NCBI GenBank assembly: GCA_018340805.1
Contig: JACMZG010001911.1
Location: 38,443,309-38,507,308 of the forward strand
Reading direction: 5' to 3'
From: Microvelia longipes
Lineage: Eukaryota > Arthropoda > Insecta > Hemiptera > Veliidae
Length of the DNA: 64,000 nt
How positions within the stretch are numbered: the first letter of the stretch is position 1; every line of letters starts with the position of its first letter. A model generated the notes under the pieces. It was not told where the DNA came from. It worked only from the letters and a program-made list of their open reading frames with translations, and did no database searches. Below are positions 53,250 to 64,000 of this stretch, in pieces. A program made the translations under genes and the position numbers.

Positions 53250-54460
53250 ACTTTTCCTCATTTATACCGTAGGTATAAATGAAAAGGTATAGGAAAAGTA
53301 TTGTATTTGCAAAAAAATCTAAAACCGGGATGCCACCGGAATTATCCGGTGACATCCCGTCACCGGTGTGACGGGACACTCAAGTGGTTTGAGTGTGCGT
53401 GTGTCATCATACTAGCTCCATGTGTATTTATGCTAGAGAGTTGAAACTTTGTACAAAAATCAGCCTATAGCTTTAGTTGTGCTATTCGGAAAATATTTTT
53501 ATGACGTCATTAACCTGCAATAATTACTCAGTGATTATTTTCAAAAAATCATAAAACAAGAAAAAAGTAAGCCATCACTTTGGGATTTAGCATGCATGTA
53601 GACACTAAAAAGACTAACATGTGTGCTATGTTTCATCTAATTATCATCATTAGCTCATTTTTTATTGAATGACTTGTAAACGTTTTTTTAAGAAATATTA
53701 AGAACCCTGAAAATTATCCAATTGAGTTTTTATTTTGTTTTTTTTTTGCATTGGTCTACTAGGACCATACAGCTATGGTATATTTATTTTATACTTTTAA
53801 ATAATAAAAACTGTTTAAAATTTTGATAGAAAGAAATGAAATAATTTACTGGTTAAAAGAACGTTTAATATCATGGATTAGTTATTATTAATTATTTACG
53901 ACTTGATAAAAGAAAATTTTCTTAGCTTGAAAATTGTTTATTTTATTTTGGACCTTTGGAAATTATTTTAATATTATTTTTTTAAGATGTTTGATAAATT
54001 ACTATAATAATAATTTAATTTGTTATTTTATTACTATTATGTACTTAATATTGTATGATATATGTATAATTTTAGTTTAAGCTAGGTTAAATCAAATTGA
54101 GTTGAAATTCGGTAAAAGTATATGCATTTACGTAATAAATAAGCACACCAAGTTTCGTTTCAATATGACATAATATATAAGTCACACATACAGCACTGAC
54201 CACGCTCAATGTTGTTTAACTTTAATGAACTATCAAAATCATGAATATCCATGATTTTTGATTGTTCATAAAAGTTAAGCAACATTGAGCGTGGTCAGAG
54301 CTGTATGGGTGACCGCTGAGATAAAACGGAGGACAAGAAAAGCTAGTCCGAAGAAGTGTTGCAGTATAAATTTTGTGAATTGTATATTCTGAGATGTAGG
54401 GAGGGTAACCGTAGCGAATCCGATGTAATGAGGAAAACTTCTTAGCTACCCCGTACCCGA
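53250..54460 (+). repeat. Composite element with 5S rRNA-like segment, longest copy
   Basis: It starts with the hairpin (CATTTATACCGTAGGTATAA), then the AAACCGGGATGCCACCGGAA block, the GTTGAAACTTTGTAC block and CATTAACCTGCAATAATTAC, and a long middle. Next comes a 5S-like piece at about 54271-54325 (AAGTTAAGCAACATTGAGCG, then ATGGGTGACCGCTGAG) and the tail GTAGCGAATCCGATGTAATG to the CCGTACCCGA end. It is non-coding. The 5S part contains the internal promoter region of polymerase III 5S genes. Confidence 0.75.
54191..54303. repeat. 113-bp near-perfect palindrome built on 5S-like sequence
   Basis: Left arm 54191-54230 (CTGACCACGCTCAATGTTG) mirrors right arm 54263-54303 (CAACATTGAGCGTGGTCAG). 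The 32-base middle is itself largely self-complementary (AAATCATG ... CATGATTT). Confidence 0.85.
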
Positions 54461-55081
54461 TTTTTAATTCTCACTTTACGCCGCACGTATGTAAGTAAGT
54501 ATAATTCCAAAACCGAGATTTAATTGAAATAAAATTACCATAGTATAAACATAAAACTTTATATCAAGTTTTTATCCGGAAAATAATTGATTCATGACGT
54601 CATTAATCATTATTAATAACTTGGTAAAAATTATCGCATAAAATATAACTTTTTTGCGCAGGTAATTCTTTGTTAGGGCAACACCTGATTAATTGCATCA
54701 GTTTAATTGTTCTCAGATGACACGCATACGTTGCTTATAAGCCATGAAAGCATTCTATTGAGTTGAAATTTAGCTTGATTGTGTCCCTAGAAGATTTTCT
54801 TGTTCTTTCTCCTCCTTTGAGCATCTACGAAGTCAAAAAGAATCTAAAGACTACAGTGCCTTCATTTTTGTATGGATTAATACAAGAATAATGGATTATG
54901 TGCACATGATTTGTTAACAATATAATACGGCACAACCAAATTAATTAAAATTGAGTGCAATCATGTCCTATGAGCTAGGACTTAAAGGATCGAATCAGTA
55001 ATCTTATTAAATTTTTTAAAAGTTTCAAAATTGTACCTAAAATTGGTGACTATTAAGAATTTAACTAAATATATGTATATA

Positions 55082-55134
<53 letters not shown>

Positions 55135-55699
55135 ATATATATATATTCAAAATTTAAACATATAAATTAAAACTAAACTTTTTGATTTTCAAGTTTTATA
55201 AAAGAGTTTACATCCGTGGAAATTTCTAGAAAGTACGAGGCTTTCTACAATGCACCACACCCATTCAGACCTTTCTAGAAACTTTTTTCTATGTTTGAAG
55301 TGCCGGTTAAAATAGTCACTTTACAGTCGCAAAATAGTTTGTAAAGTATTATTACTTTACTGACGGCGGACGTAACGTATAACTTTACGTGCGTCTAACA
55401 GTTTTCACTTAGAGGTAATTTAAAAAATATTATAATTGTTAACTTCATATAAAAATGTAAATCCAACATGACTCTACAGTGATTTTTAATGACTTATGTA
55501 ATCATAATTTACATAATATTTGTCTCAGGTTTGCTTAAAACCAAATTTAGTCACTACGTGTTATGCAGAGTTATCATTACGTAACAATAGCAGTCTATCT
55601 ATATATTTGTCTTCTACTTGTATGTAAATTAAAATGAACTCGTCACACAGATCAGTATTTTTTTAGCAGTTCGTGTGTAGGAAAAAATAACTACAATAT
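54461..55699. other. Gene-free stretch with a (TA)n tract
   Basis: A TA microsatellite lies at 55071-55150. Nothing else recognised. Confidence 0.45.
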
Positions 55700-56225
55700 C
55701 GGTTACGAGGTACCTCGGATCTTTTCCTCTCTATATCGGATTCGCTACGCTCATCCTCACCAATTTGAACAAGACTGCCTGTATATCAGGCTCTACTCTA
55801 CTCTACTTTGAACAACGTTAGCTCGTCCTCACAGTATATGGTCAATGAATGAATCTTTCACTTTTTCTAGTGGAAATGAATCGAGTATAATTAATTATCA
55901 CCTATGAAGGGAAACACTCCAGCTAAATATCAAGTTAATTGCATAACTTTTCGATATCTATAGATTTTTAAAAAGCCTATACAATACCATGATATTAAAC
56001 GTTGCACATTTCATGGTCTTAAATGCGACTACATGGGTACCAAATTTTAAATCGATACCAACATTTTTCCGCATTTTTTGAATTCTTAAAAATTTATGAG
56101 TTAATAACGTCATTGAAAATATTTTAGGATAAAACAAGTAACCTGCAGATTATTTTTTGTATCAAATTTCAACTCTATAGCTTTAACACATTGGGAGCTA
56201 GGATGAGAATTTATTAGACATCTAT
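55700..56225 (-). repeat. Composite element, deleted copy
   Basis: Minus orientation. The tail is at 55705-55765 (GAGGTACCTCGGATCTTTTC) and the 5' part runs 55970-56215 (GAGTTAATAACGTCATTGAA). The 5S-like middle is missing. Confidence 0.6.
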
Positions 56226-56270
56226 CAATAAAACTACATAGAAAAAAATATATAAGATTGACTAAATCGA

Positions 56271-56600
56271 GTACGGGGTACCTCCAAACTTTTCCTTATC
56301 ACATCGGATTCGTTTCGCTCGTCCTCAGATAATAAAATCCATTCGTTTTATTCCCAGTGGTCACCCATCTAGGAACTAACTACGCTCAACACTACATAAC
56401 TTTTATGTTCTAAGAAAAATCATGGAAATACTTGACGTATAGAAACGAAAATTAGTACACTTATTTATTACGTAAAGGCATACACTTGTACCAAATTTCA
56501 AGTCAACTGGATTATTTTCTAATTTTTTCAAAAATGTATACAGGTCATTTGATAAAAATTAGAAAAACTGGTTCACTTAAACTTCCTGTTTTACTGAACA
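56271..56600 (-). repeat. Composite element with 5S-like segment
   Basis: Minus orientation. Tail at 56271-56330, 5S-like segment at about 56350-56405 (CCCAGTGGTCACCCATCTAG on the plus strand), then the middle region. It retains the same junction between 5S-like and upstream sequence as the copies at 8368 and 53250. Confidence 0.7.
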
Positions 56601-57501
56601 GAAGTTTAGATTTTCCTAATCTTTAACGTTAGTTTATAGACATCAAGGCTACAAACACTAACCACAAAGAGAATAGCAGACATACTCAAGTGATATAGTT
56701 GAGAGTAAGTCCAGGCATGTATGAAGAGAAATTTTTGAAAAAGAGATCTGCCACTCTGCATAACTTGCTATAGCCGATCACATCTTACAAATAAACATAG
56801 ACTGAATCAAGTAGACATTGCAAAAAATTAACTTGTCTAACTTCTAGAACTTGTCTTAGGGATTGTGTTTATTGATCCAATTTTAGATCACTTTTCCCGT
56901 GAACATGAAAATTTACAGAGCGGAAATAAAGGCAAGGGAAACTTCCTGATTGATCGAAAAATATTTCAAAAAATGATTATAGGTATCAGACCAATCGCTA
57001 TGTTTTCCGCCCAACATTTCCGTCGTGTAAATTTTTATATTTACACATCACTAACCACAGAATTCGACGATACTCATGTAATAACAATTATGAAAAGGTG
57101 CAAATAATAAAAGTTAATTTTATAATAAAATAACAACTTAATTTGCAGAAAAAATTAAATCGTATATTTCAATTTTAAAACATTACAGAATGAAAATAGA
57201 TAAGTCTTTAATGCTTACACGGTTAATATAAAAATATGTATAGTATCGATCAGTCTTGTATTCCCTTGAAACTAATTTTAATTTAACGAAAAAGACTAAA
57301 TTTAAAGACATAAAATAAAAGTATTATTTGAAATACTTAAAAACGAAATTTATTTAAATAGTGCAGATAACATTAATACCGGGACAAATTTAAAAATTTA
57401 AAACAAAAATTTATAGGACACAAATACTCAAATAAAAATTTTAAGAACATAATATTTTTTAAAAAATTGTAAAAAAGGACGTAAGTTAATATTAAATGTG
57501 T
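56601..57501. other. Intergenic; one unassigned open frame
   Basis: An 80-codon plus-strand frame at 56865-57107 matches no family I know and has no visible gene context. I do not call it a gene. Confidence 0.35.
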
Positions 57502-58497
57502 TTAATTGGTTTCCATTGTTGCTCCTTCTACTGGTTTGCCGTCTTTCTTTTCAGCAGGCTTGATCCTGAGGGGTTCGTTTGTTTGGGTGATAGGGAGAAC
57601 TCTAGATTTGCCTTCTTCATGCTGGATCTGAAAGTATAAAGGATTTTAGTAGCGTAGGATTATTTTAGTAAGTAGGATTTGATAAGACAAAATAGGGGTA
57701 ATAAATTATAACAACTCTGACTCAACGCAAGGAGCGGTGGGAATTATTGTGCTCATTATCTTAGGAGTAAACAAGATGCTCTGGATCAAAGACCTAGAAT
57801 AGAAGAGGGTCCTTTACCTCTTGTTCCATCCTGGTAAGAAAACTGTCCTAGAGAAACAGGACATAAATGGCTTCCATTTTTTTAATGAGTTTTGATATCG
57901 ATATCTTCTATAAGTGTGCTATAAATTATTTATTATCAAGTGTTTAATAATCATGGATAGCAATTCAGTCATTGAATATACGCCGCCAGAATTGAAACTT
58001 TTGACCAAATATTTCCTGGTACACTTTCTTCAATAGCCTCGAAAGAAGTGTACAGGCAAATTTTTATATATTATACTGTTTTTCTTTTAAATAGTTGGTT
58101 ACAATTACTACACCCGAAAACAATAACATATGGTACACTTTGGCCTTTTTTTATCATGATTATTTTAAGTAAATATAGTCGCCACGGCAAAAAAAGACAG
58201 TCTTCTTCACAGTCTTGTAACACAATATTAAAATATAAAAATCTAAAATAAAAAATAAGAAACTTAAAATACTTATTGACCAGTACATTTAAAGATCGTT
58301 TATTAGGTTAAGAGAATTTGGTCATAATTTAAAATATAAACTCTACTTTTTCGTGCTTTTGAATCTAAATTTATTCTTAAAAAAAATTTATTTAAAGATT
58401 AAAACAACAATATAGCTTGTAAAAGAGTTTATCAAGATTCGACAGAATTTCATTATTATTATTGACCCAATACTCATAACTTAATTAACAATAAGAT

Positions 58498-58552
<55 letters not shown>

Positions 58553-59050
58553 TATCATATATATTGATAAATGTATGAAAATATAACTTACCACTTTTGG
58601 TGCCTGGAGGCTGAGAACTCCATCAGAGGATAATTTAGATACAATAGCATTAGGATCAACATCTTCAGGGATCTTATATTTTCTTGTAAACTGTCTAGAG
58701 ATGAAACCATGATCATCAGACCTCTCTTCGTGCTTTCCATCCACAACCAAATATCCTTTCTCGACCTTAACGTTAAGCTCATCGGGTTTAAACTGTTGGA
58801 CGTCCAAATTTACTTTGAATTCATGCTTATCGTTGACTAATGACGAAACGCCAGATTCATGATGAGGTACATGACGCCATGGCCTGATGTAGCCAGACCT
58901 GATGGGAGTGTGGTGATGAGCCACGTGGTCAGGGTGATGGAAGGCGTCTCTCAAACCAACACCGAAGTGTTGATCGATGAGATCCCTCATGGAGGGTGGC
59001 CTTCTGTAATCCTCAAGCATTTCGTTTAATAAGAATGGTACGAGAGACAT
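57502..59050 (-). CDS. Small heat shock protein (Hsp20, l(2)efl-like), paralogue 2
   Basis: Exons 59050-58592 (153 codons) and 57627-57502 give 194 residues. The start MSLVPFLL directly follows an intron acceptor (TTGTTTCAG), exactly as in paralogue 1. The alpha-crystallin domain is at about residues 70-153, with VNLDVQQFKPDEL, GKHEER and ISRQFTRKYKIP. The last exon gives VLPITQTNEPLRIK, then a charged tail ending METN. Intron positions and phases match paralogue 1, so this is a tandem duplicate on the same strand. The N-terminal region is His-rich (HHPDHVAHHH), unlike paralogue 1. It is a cytosolic ATP-independent chaperone, probably heat-inducible from the promoter at 61504-61690. A (TA)n tract near 58497-58566 lies in the intron just after the donor. 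Confidence 0.92.
57950..58200 (+). pseudogene. Possible second recombinase-like scrap (very tentative)
   Basis: An ATG at 57953 gives MDSNSVIEYTPPELKLL, then frameshifts into ASKEVYRQIFIYYT. The TPPEL start recalls the scrap at 52227-52379. It lies in the Hsp20 paralogue 2 intron, in the opposite orientation. Confidence 0.18.
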
Positions 59051-59096
59051 CTGAAACAAATATTAAAATTAAATTTTAATTGGGCTATAATAGTTA

Positions 59097-59430
59097 TTTA
59101 TACACCAAGGGAGTAAAGAATGCTATTATTTCCCTGAGCAGTTAGTTGGTTCCTAAGGCGTAAGCCGAGGAAACCAAAGTATTTAACTCCCGAGGCGAAG
59201 ACGAAGGATTTATGTGTTTAATTCCTGAGTCAAAGCCGAGGGAATTATGACTATTAACTCCCGAGGCGAAGCCGAGGTAGGTAATTGCGAAGGGGAAAAT
59301 AGTATTTTACTCCCAAGATGCATACAAGATTTTATCTCCAGACGTTGATTTTATTTTAACATGTTTTGTTTTATTTTATTCTAATTTTTTTGGTCGACTC
59401 CCCCTTATAAATTTTGGGGTGCAAAAAATC
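59097..59430 (+). repeat. Dispersed repeat with CGAGGCGAAGCCGAGG units, plus orientation
   Basis: Reverse-complement partner of 19215-19770: CCCTGAGCAGTTAGTTGGTT near 59133, GC-rich units (AACTCCCGAGGCGAAG), and TACAAGATTTTATCTCCAGA near 59323. It lies in the 5'UTR intron of Hsp20 paralogue 2. Confidence 0.6.
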
Positions 59431-59435
59431 ATGGA

Positions 59436-60115
59436 TGCACTAGTCGTATCAAAACGAAACTTAGTGTATTTCTTTATTATTTAAAGGTAAACTTATGTAC
59501 CGAATTTCAACACTATTGGATCATTTTCTGATTTTTTAAAAAATGTATATAAGTCGATCAATAAAATTTGAACTAATGCTGATAATGAGATGAAACTTGG
59601 TAAATATTTTAGTCTTATACACACATTTAGCTAAATGCGTGCTTAATCATTTTTGCGGGTTATTGACGTCATAAGTATTGGATAGCAAACCTATGGATTG
59701 ATTTTTGTACTAAGTTTCAATGTTAGTCTTATACATGGCTACAATGCGTGCCAAATTTCAATCGGATCGCAACATTTTTTCGAGTTTTACGATTTTTCGC
59801 AAATTTTGCTGAGTCATTATTGCGGGTTAATGACGTTTTAACTTTGCTATTTTTCGAATAGCACAACTACAGCGATAGACTGATTTTTGCACGAAGTTTC
59901 AACTATCTAGCATGAATACACTAGGAGCTACAATGATAACAGACTCACAAATAGACAGACAACTTAAAGTGACAACCTGAGTGGTAAAAATCACTCAGGA
60001 GACCTCAAAACACCTGAAACGGACAATTCCAGTGACGTCCAGGTTTCGGATTTTATTGCAAACAATACTTTTCCTATATACCTATGGTAAAAATGAGTAA
60101 AAGTAAAAATAAAAC
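59436..60115 (-). repeat. Composite element, 5' two-thirds
   Basis: Minus orientation, ending at the hairpin near 60070-60115 (TATATACCTATGG on the plus strand). It includes GTGACGTCCAGGTTTCGGAT and TTATTGCGGGTTAATGACGT. It is the best preserved copy of the middle region and lacks the 5S-like part. Confidence 0.7.
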
Positions 60116-60933
60116 TGAGACAATTCTAGAGTACCAATCACATAAAAATTAATAAGTCATTTTTATGTGCGTGTTAAGTTTTTTAAGTTTATCTAGTCAA
60201 TTTTACTTAGTTTAAATCAAATAGGCCCTAGGTGCGTAGGTTCCTATACCCTTATATTTAAAACCCCTTTGCTTTTCCTAGACCAACCCACAGCAGCTGG
60301 TAAACGTGACCTACCTCAATAGGTCTACGTGTTAAAACCCAAGTACACAATGGCTGACTTCCCTTCCGGATCATATCAGCCGTATACTACAATAGGTTTA
60401 AAGGGCGTCTACCACACGCATTTTTTCTAGAAAGTTCACTGCAGTTTAAGACTACACCCCCACAAAAAATGAGCGTAATATTTATACGAACAAATATTTC
60501 GCTAAATCGCTTACTTCAAGACTTCGCCACAAAAAATGTCCACCATAAAAATATATATCAATAAATAACCATGGAATAGAATAAAGTTAATTTAATTCTT
60601 CATTTTTAAAAATTTATATACGATATTAATTTCTAAACTAAACTACGAATTTATTAAACAAAAAGAATCGAAAAAACATTAAGTTTTATTAAAAAATAGT
60701 ACAGATAAAATTTGTTGCTATATAGTATAGCTACGCATGTAGTTGTTTAGAATTATTGTATGTTATTTTTGGAACATCCAATGCGTAAAAAATGATAAAT
60801 AAATATAGAATATTAAATATAGAATATCTCCTAAACTCTTAACCTTAATAGAACACTTCTTAATAATACAAGTTTTCATATTTTATTATAAAAATTTTAC
60901 TATCATACCTCTTTAGGTTTAAGCTGTGAAAAA

Positions 60934-61017
<84 letters not shown>

Positions 61018-61503
61018 CGTTATAATTTAATAAAAACCCATATCGTATAACTCCAGTATCTTTTTTAAATGTAGATAAATATACTTAATAATGGACAATT
61101 TTTTTTAAGTTTTTTGTTAATTGGTATTAATACTAAAAATAAGATAATTTTAAATGGAAAAGTAAAATAAGCTCATTTCGTCAAAGACAATTCAATAAAA
61201 ACTTCAGTTCGTTTTCAATGCTAGTAATCGTGTAAGAAGGCGACGCCTTGTGCCGGCCGGCATTATGCCGGACACTGTTAAAACGTATATTAAGAAAAAA
61301 TATTAAATTTTAACTTAGATACATTATTAATATTTGTAAAAAATTTATACATAATAATCTGAAACATGATAAATTACACTTAACATGATCAATTTAACCT
61401 GATAGCTTTTAGCACGTGGTGCTGTGTTAAATTCTTTAAACTCAAGAATTTAAAAAATGAGATCTCACGAAAAGTAAGGCTATATGATGAATGTAAGACT
61501 TAC
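60116..61503. other. 5'UTR intron of Hsp20 paralogue 2, remainder
   Basis: A (TA)n tract lies at 60937-61018, and a short GC palindrome TGCCGGCCGGCA lies near 61252. No gene seen. Confidence 0.45.
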
Positions 61504-61690
61504 CTTTGGTTTAAATTAGTGGTACAAAAGAGTAGAAAATAGTTTTAAAAAAATTGAAAAGCTCGGATGTGATGCAGTTTACTTCTTGGATGCGTCTGAC
61601 GAAGGGCGTTTGCCTCGGCTGCCTTATATTACCTCGGTCGCGTACCCCCCTGCATTCGACAGAGGTTTTCCAGAACCATCTTTCTCTGTG
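61504..61690 (-). promoter_or_regulatory. Hsp20 paralogue 2 promoter and 5'UTR exon
   Basis: Minus-strand TATAAG at 61628-61623, an initiator-like TCAGAC near 61603-61598, and a heat shock element core (TTCcaGAA) at 61668-61675. A perfect donor (AAAG|GTAAGT) at 61504/61503 ends a 5'UTR exon of about 95 bases, which would splice to 59050. Same layout as paralogue 1. Confidence 0.6.
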
Positions 61691-63235
61691 GAAAGAATCG
61701 GAGTTCCATGGAAAAATATGGAAGAGCGAGTTCAACTCAACGTTATTTTGAACTAAAGACCCTTTGTAGCGTGATTTTATGCGTTAGATAATCAAACATT
61801 ATATATGTCAACGTATGTATACTATATTTTCAGCATAAGGTATGATTTCAACAACTAAACAAGAAAAATAAACATTAAAATATTATATACATTTTAATAT
61901 TATTTCAATATTTAATATATAATTAGAAATACTCAACAGTTAGAGCTAAATGTGTGCATTTCACCACAGCTTTTCCTTGTTAAATTATCTATAAAATAGA
62001 AAACACAACGTACCTAACTTTGTAACCGTTGATATTTTATTGTAAAATGCAGTTACATGGTTTGCTACAAAATCGATTCATGCTTATATTATTTCTACAT
62101 ATTTATTTAATTCTGATAAAAAAACATGATTTTTGAAGCAAAGATAATGACTAAAAAATTCCATAAGAGACAAACCAATGCTAAATTACTATTATCTACA
62201 ATTGGCCCGTAGGGGCCAGGGGGCATCGCCCCCACCCACCCAAAAAAAATAATTTAGCCCCCTCTGAAGAGTTCGATTTCAGCAGAAACCCCTTACAGAG
62301 GTGTGAATTCCCCCCTCTCTGGGATTGGTTCCCCCACCCCCCCTATCCCCAAAGTTTTGGCTGGCTAAGGGCTTGTCTACAATTCAGACTCAATTAACTA
62401 CAAGGACTCTTTTAGCTTTAATTCTTCTGAAATCAAAGGACACCAAATAGCGTCAAGACATTATCCTATTTTAATTGGAACATTTTCATTAAGTTATGTT
62501 ATAACTTGAATGGGGCCCTATGCCCTATTCACAAGTTTAAAAGAGTATAAAATAGTTACTAGATCTCTGTGACTTATCATGTTAGGAAATTCAATATTGA
62601 GCTCTAATTCGGCCCTATGTATAAGTATATAAAAGAGGTAGGTATATAACTAGACAATATTGTACTCTAATGAGCCCCCATTTAGAAGCAATGGAGGTAG
62701 TGAACTCGAAGAGGGACCGAGTTTACTTTTTTAACCGAGTTTAATTTAACGTTTTTCCTCTTTTTACGGAGCCCATAGTTAGGCCTTTGTTTCAGGTATG
62801 ATAGAGGTCTCCTTGATTATGAACTATCAAAAAATACTAAAGAACAATTTTAGCATAATTGAGTAATAATTTATGACTTTATGTATGAATTTTAAGCTCT
62901 TATCAGATTTCTTCTCCGAGTCTCGCTTAGGCTTTTAGTTAAACTTCTCAAAACCAAATTATATGAACTATTAGTGGTGCAGTGCAGCACTAACACAAGA
63001 AACGCACAAACATGTGCGTCCGCAGGGTTTTTACCAGGAGGGATCAAAGCTACCAAGTTCAGTAATCAATAATGAGCTGCGAGTTTAGTATTCAGCACAT
63101 TTTCACAAAAGTCTGAGATAGGAGTCCAGCAAACTACAAGAGTGGGGCTTTGCAAAACTAAATTATAATGTATTGACAAAAATTATGTAATATTTTATTT
63201 ATTGTGGTTAAATAAATATTTTAACCATTATTCAT
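61691..63235. other. Gene-free stretch with C-rich repeat scraps
   Basis: Positions 62200-62365 hold G/C homopolymer-rich segments (GGGGCCAGGGGGCATCGCCC) like those near 36390. Nothing coding is recognised. Confidence 0.4.
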
Positions 63236-63552
63236 TTATACCTGTAGCGAGCGATGCAAGTTCTTTAAAACATGAGCAAGCGAAGCATGCTCCTATTTAC
63301 GTATCTTATAATATACTTTAGCAATATTGTGAGCCTCTTTTCTAATATTCATGCATATATTTATAGCTATCTAGCGTGCGAAGCGAGCCTCTTTTTTGAC
63401 ATTCACAGCAATCTACCGTTGGTTATTTTTATAAAAATAGTGCAAGAAAATAACCATTAAACTTTTAATAATTTTCAATGCGGGTTAATCTAACTTTTCT
63501 GATTTTCCAGGGGGGTCAATTGACCGTTTGAACCCCCCTGCGGACGCCCATG
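63236..63552. repeat. Dispersed repeat related to the 21640-22390 insertion
   Basis: It starts CCTGTAGCGAGCGATGC-like and ends GCGGACGCCCATGCG, with a GTGCGAAGCGAGCCTC unit inside. The ends resemble those of 21640-22390. Confidence 0.45.
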
Positions 63553-63682
63553 CGCACAAAGATCTATAAATGCTATAGTTATACACTATCGAATCTGCTT
63601 GGCCTCCAGAATTCTCTTAAGAATGCTCTAAGAGCATCAGGCCACTAAGCGCATTGGCCGCGAAGGCGAAGGATCAGGATCA

Positions 63683-63711
63683 GAGATATCGTAGAACCGC
63701 TACGATATCTC
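63683..63711. repeat. 12-bp perfect hairpin
   Basis: GAGATATCGTAG and CTACGATATCTC are separated by five bases. No gene follows within the window. Confidence 0.6.
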
Positions 63712-64000
63712 ATCAGTGGTTCTATAAGGGAGGGGGAGTTAGTTGGAAAGGAAATCCCTTACCACCGTGGTAATCATACTGTCTGAAGAGTTGAGTCTCG
63801 TAAGCTTCATCTACTTGGGTTCATAAATTTTCTTTATAAGAAAATAGCACATACGGATGTCTGTTTGTGCAATTATCTTAGAAATACGTTAGAAAATACG
63901 TTATAAAATGTATTTCCTTACATTAATACCATCCTATAAAGACACCAACAGGTTCCGATTTTTCTTTTCCATCTCCAACAATGGAGAGAAATATTTTCTA
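63712..64000. other. Window end; nothing recognised
   Basis: No open frame or repeat can be supported here. Confidence 0.4.

Noticed and set aside
56865..57107. An 80-codon frame
   Set aside because: No recognisable family, promoter or splice context; kept only as a note.
61511..61751. Overlapping frames on both strands at the 5' side of Hsp20 paralogue 2
   Set aside because: They coincide with the promoter and non-coding first exon of the Hsp20 gene.

Overview
This is an AT-rich, repeat-loaded animal window and almost certainly comes from an insect. The evidence is three 7-transmembrane insect odorant receptor (OR) genes, two ecdysteroid-kinase-like (EcKL) genes, two l(2)efl-type small heat shock protein genes, canonical GT-AG introns, TATA/Inr promoters, and a mix of Gypsy, BEL/Pao, Penelope, LINE, SINE and MITE debris. 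The order (beetle, hemipteran or other) cannot be settled from what is here. A 1000-base run of N at 30501-31500 is a scaffold gap.

Layout. Positions 1-660 hold a dead Gypsy integrase. Positions 1758-2636 hold an intact, intronless 292-residue class I terpene synthase of microbial type, with its own TATA box, initiator and polyadenylation signals. This is the most unusual gene in the window and a strong candidate for an ancient horizontal transfer. Positions 3600-29300 hold three tandem copies (about 8 kb spacing) of a five-exon OR gene. Copies A (4680-10556) and C (20576-28196) each reconstruct to 388 residues. Copy B (12723-16267) keeps exons 1-3 but has lost exons 4-5. The copies share old LINE fossils in intron 2, differ by younger insertions, and show recent gene conversion between A and C.

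Positions 33073-36202 hold a decayed EcKL pseudogene, and 42388-46744 hold an intact five-exon EcKL of 411 residues. On the minus strand, 48468-49592 and 57502-59050 are two paralogous Hsp20 genes. Both have the same architecture (5'UTR exon, long intron ending right at the ATG, a 153-codon exon, a short last exon) and upstream promoters with heat shock elements. The rest is gene-poor repeat DNA.

How the parts may relate. The Hsp20 pair is a stress-inducible tandem duplicate. The EcKL pair is a duplicate with one dead member. The terpene synthase lies 2 kb upstream of an expanding OR array. Linkage of a terpenoid-making enzyme with odorant receptors is suggestive of chemical signalling, but that is inference only. 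The commonest repeat is an unusual composite non-autonomous element that carries an internal 5S rRNA-like segment.
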